Assembly: GCA_046303115.1 (NCBI GenBank)
Contig: JBKCGZ010000167.1
Location: 1 to 27,753, forward strand
Origin: CAINEC01 sp046303115
Lineage (GTDB): Bacteria > Bacteroidota > Bacteroidia > AKYH767-A > OLB10
Direction: 5' to 3'
DNA: 27,753 nucleotides
Each line of letters begins with the position of its first letter. Positions within the stretch are counted from its first letter, which is position 1. Both the position numbers and the translations under genes were made by a program. Shown here in pieces: positions 25,594-27,753 of this stretch. A model generated the notes under the pieces. The model ran no database searches. It was given only the letters and a program-made list of their open reading frames with translations, and was not told the DNA's origin.

Positions 25594-26628
25594 TTAAAAA
25601 TGTAATTGTCCGTTTTTATAAAGTACATAAACACCTGTACCTAGAATATTAATAATTGCCAATGGAATCATGGTTCTCCATCCAAGGTGCATCAATTGAT
25701 CGTACCTGAATCTTGGAATCGTCCAACGAATCCACATGAAGAAGAAAATGAAGAAGAAAATTTTTCCGAAGAAAATTAATGTACCAACTATCGATAACAT
25801 ATTTGGTGATAAACCTAACTGATCAATGAATGGGAAATTGTAACCACCGAAATACAATGATGCAATAATTGCAGAACTAATAAACATGTTAATGTACTCT
25901 GCGAATAAATAGAATCCCAATTTCATAGAACTATATTCTGTATGGTACCCACCTACTAATTCTGTTTCACATTCTGGCAAATCGAAGGGTGTACGATTGC
26001 ACTCAGCAAATGCACAAACGATAAATAAAATAAATCCTAACGGTTGCGTGAATACGTTCCAGTGTATTCCATGTTGCTGCTCTACCATTTCACGAACGCT
26101 TAAGGTTCCAGTTGTCATGATTAAAGCAATCACTGCCATACCCATTGCTAATTCGTAACTAATCATTTGTGACGAAGCACGAATAGCACCCATTAAAGAG
26201 TATTTATTATTCGATGCCCACCCACCTATCATAATTCCGTAAACACCAATTGACACAACACCAAACACGTATAAAATTCCAATATTAATATCAGTAATCT
26301 GCACAGGATAAAACGTACCATTGATTTCTAATCCATGTCCCCAAGGAATAACAACGCCTGTCATACAAGCGGTCATCATCATAATACAAGGACCAAGAAT
26401 AAACAACAAACGATCTGCATTAGAAGGAATAATTTCCTCTTTCATGAACATCTTTACTCCATCAGCTAATGGTTGTAACAATCCAAAAGGACCTGCTCTA
26501 TCTGGCCCAACTCTATCCTGTAAAAACGCTGCAATTTTGCGCTCTGCATAAGTTGAATAGGCTGCAATACCTAACGATACCGCGAACACTATAACAACGA
26601 GCACAAATTTTATTAATAAGAATTCCAT
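25594..26628 (-). CDS. nuoH: NADH-quinone oxidoreductase subunit H
   Basis: 344 residues with eight or nine membrane helices. It forms the quinone-binding chamber with NuoB and NuoD and the entry of the proton path. Conserved loops are ERKIAAFLQDRVGPDRAGP (29-47) with GLLQPLADGVKMFMKEE next to it, and FAECNRTPFDLPECETELVGG (207-227) followed by YHTEYSSMKLGFYLFAEY. The length is normal. It is 30 bp after nuoG. Confidence 0.97.
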   Translation of the reverse strand: MEFLLIKFVLVVIVFAVSLGIAAYSTYAERKIAAFLQDRVGPDRAGPFGLLQPLADGVKMFMKEEIIPSNADRLLFILGPCIMMMTACMTGVVIPWGHGLEINGTFYPVQITDINIGILYVFGVVSIGVYGIMIGGWASNNKYSLMGAIRASSQMISYELAMGMAVIALIMTTGTLSVREMVEQQHGIHWNVFTQPLGFILFIVCAFAECNRTPFDLPECETELVGGYHTEYSSMKLGFYLFAEYINMFISSAIIASLYFGGYNFPFIDQLGLSPNMLSIVGTLIFFGKIFFFIFFFMWIRWTIPRFRYDQLMHLGWRTMIPLAIINILGTGVYVLYKNGQLHF

Positions 26629-26658
26629 ATTCTGATTTTAATCGAGATAACTTAATTA

Positions 26659-27636
26659 TTAATTATTGTGAGCACGCTCATCAATTGATTTTTGATTCGA
26701 CACATCAATCTTTAATTGCTTCTTCACTTCATAATGGTTAGCAGAGATAACTGACTTACGATCAATATGACGAGGACCTTCAATTGTCCAATCTGACTTT
26801 TCTTTCTTTTCAAAACGACATTCGTTACAAATCCACTCCTCCACTTCTCCATGAACATCTTTACGAGCCGATACACGCAACACATCATCACCACTCATCC
26901 ATAATACTGTTTTACCAGAACACTTCGTACAATTACGATGCGCATTCATTGGATTGGTAAACCATACACGACTTTTAAATCGGAAGGTACGATCTGTTAA
27001 AGCTCCTACAGGACAAACGTCAATTACATTTCCTGAGAAATCACTGTCTAATGACTTTTCAATGTAAGTAGAAATCTCCGCTACATCTCCTCTGTTAATC
27101 ACACCATGCACACGTGAATCACATACTTGATCAGCCACCTTTACACAACGATAGCAAAGAATACAACGCGTCATGTGCAACTTAATGTTCTCACCAATAT
27201 CAATCTTTTCAAACTCACGACGCTTAAACTCATAACGAGATTTAGCAAGTCCGTGCTGGTAACTTAAATCTTGCAAATGACATTCACCTGCCTGATCACA
27301 AACAGGACAATCAAGAGGATGATTTAATAATAAAAATTCTACTACTCCTTTACGAGCTTCTAATAAATCAGGAGCAGTTGTATTTTGAACTTCCATTCCA
27401 TCCATCACTGTTGTTCTACATGAAGCAACAGGCTTAGGCATTGGACGAGGATCTTTTTCAGAACCCTTAGTTACTTTCACAATGCAGGTACGGCAATATC
27501 CTCCACTCGTTTTCAACTTCGAATAATAACACATTGCAGGAGGTACAATATCTCCTCCTATCATGCGCGCTGCCTGCAAGATGGTTGTTCCCTCTGGAAC
27601 TTCTATAGAATGACCGTCGATGGTTACTTTAGGCAT
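26659..27636 (-). CDS. nuoG: NADH-quinone oxidoreductase subunit G, short form
   Basis: 325 residues. Clusters visible are [2Fe-2S] N1b (Cys36, 48, 51, 73), [4Fe-4S] N5 with one His ligand (His106, Cys110, 113, 119), and [4Fe-4S] N4 (Cys158, 161, 164, 208). The electron route to NuoI is thus present. The large molybdopterin-oxidoreductase-like domain of the roughly 900-residue E. coli subunit is absent. What remains is a segment with CTKC (236-239) and CNEC (270-273), where E. coli has the C-x2-C-x3-C-x27-C N7 site. The stop is 30 bp before nuoH, so nothing has been lost to a frameshift here. Short NuoG is, to my knowledge, common in Bacteroidota. Confidence 0.93.
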   Translation of the reverse strand: MPKVTIDGHSIEVPEGTTILQAARMIGGDIVPPAMCYYSKLKTSGGYCRTCIVKVTKGSEKDPRPMPKPVASCRTTVMDGMEVQNTTAPDLLEARKGVVEFLLLNHPLDCPVCDQAGECHLQDLSYQHGLAKSRYEFKRREFEKIDIGENIKLHMTRCILCYRCVKVADQVCDSRVHGVINRGDVAEISTYIEKSLDSDFSGNVIDVCPVGALTDRTFRFKSRVWFTNPMNAHRNCTKCSGKTVLWMSGDDVLRVSARKDVHGEVEEWICNECRFEKKEKSDWTIEGPRHIDRKSVISANHYEVKKQLKIDVSNQKSIDERAHNN

Positions 27637-27648
27637 ATCAATATTTTC

Positions 27649-27753
27649 TTATGCTACTTCCGGTGAAATATTATTCAAGCGGTAATAGTGATTATCTTTT
27701 TTAATGGATGATGGATTCTTTACATACTCTTCGAATTCACTGCGGAAATGACG
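27649..27753 (-). CDS. nuoF: NADH-quinone oxidoreductase subunit F, C-terminal fragment
   Basis: An open frame enters from the right edge and ends at TAA (27651-27649), 12 bp before nuoG. The 34 residues begin RHFRSEFEEYV and match the usual C-terminal tail of NuoF, the NADH- and FMN-binding subunit with cluster N3. The position just before nuoG in the conserved nuo order supports this. Only the tail is in the window. Confidence 0.8.
   Translation of the reverse strand, partial: RHFRSEFEEYVKNPSSIKKDNHYYRLNNISPEVA

Noticed and set aside
26659..26690. NuoG truncated by a frameshift
   Set aside because: Only 30 bp separate its stop from nuoH, so there is no leftover coding sequence for a missing domain; the short form seems native.

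Overview
The window is an AT-rich stretch of a Bacteroidota chromosome. Four things point to that phylum: type IX secretion (T9SS) sorting domains, a PorP/SprF-family protein, promoter -7 boxes of the form TAnnTTTG, and a short NuoG. A nuo-encoded complex I fits Chitinophagia, Sphingobacteriia, Cytophagia or an uncultured relative better than a typical marine Flavobacteriaceae; this placement is inference. Every recognisable gene is on the minus strand, so transcription runs from high to low coordinates.

Right part (27753 to 19428): the distal end of a complex I operon, in order nuoF (3' end only), nuoG, nuoH, nuoI, nuoJ, nuoK, nuoL, nuoM, nuoN. Gaps are 1 to 30 bp. It ends at a hairpin terminator whose T-tract runs into the -7 box of the next unit.

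Centre (19400 to about 3363): a surface-display operon. It starts with a giant adhesin of about 3151 residues (38 SprB-like repeats, two Ig-like domains, a type B T9SS C-terminal domain). A PorP/SprF-family outer-membrane protein follows with a 4-bp overlap, then an OmpA-family lipoprotein with TPR-like and PD40 segments after 1 bp. The housekeeping genes rarA and murB follow at 6 and 22 bp. A kelch-repeat protein with a type A T9SS sorting domain closes the unit before a strong terminator. Adhesin, SprF-like protein and OmpA lipoprotein look like cargo, its dedicated secretion partner and a peptidoglycan anchor.

Left part (3275 to 1): a hybrid sensor histidine kinase with an N-terminal cyclic-nucleotide-binding-like domain, translationally coupled (ATGA) to a small HD-domain phosphohydrolase. 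Then come an initiator tRNA-Met with its own promoter box and terminator, and about 800 bp without protein genes. That stretch holds an 8-bp tandem repeat, three related palindromes, and two and a half tandem copies of a 157-bp element rich in nested hairpins.

The most notable structures are the A/B alternation and internal segmental duplications in the adhesin, its 532-residue stretch without Lys or Arg, and the covarying palindromes at the left end.
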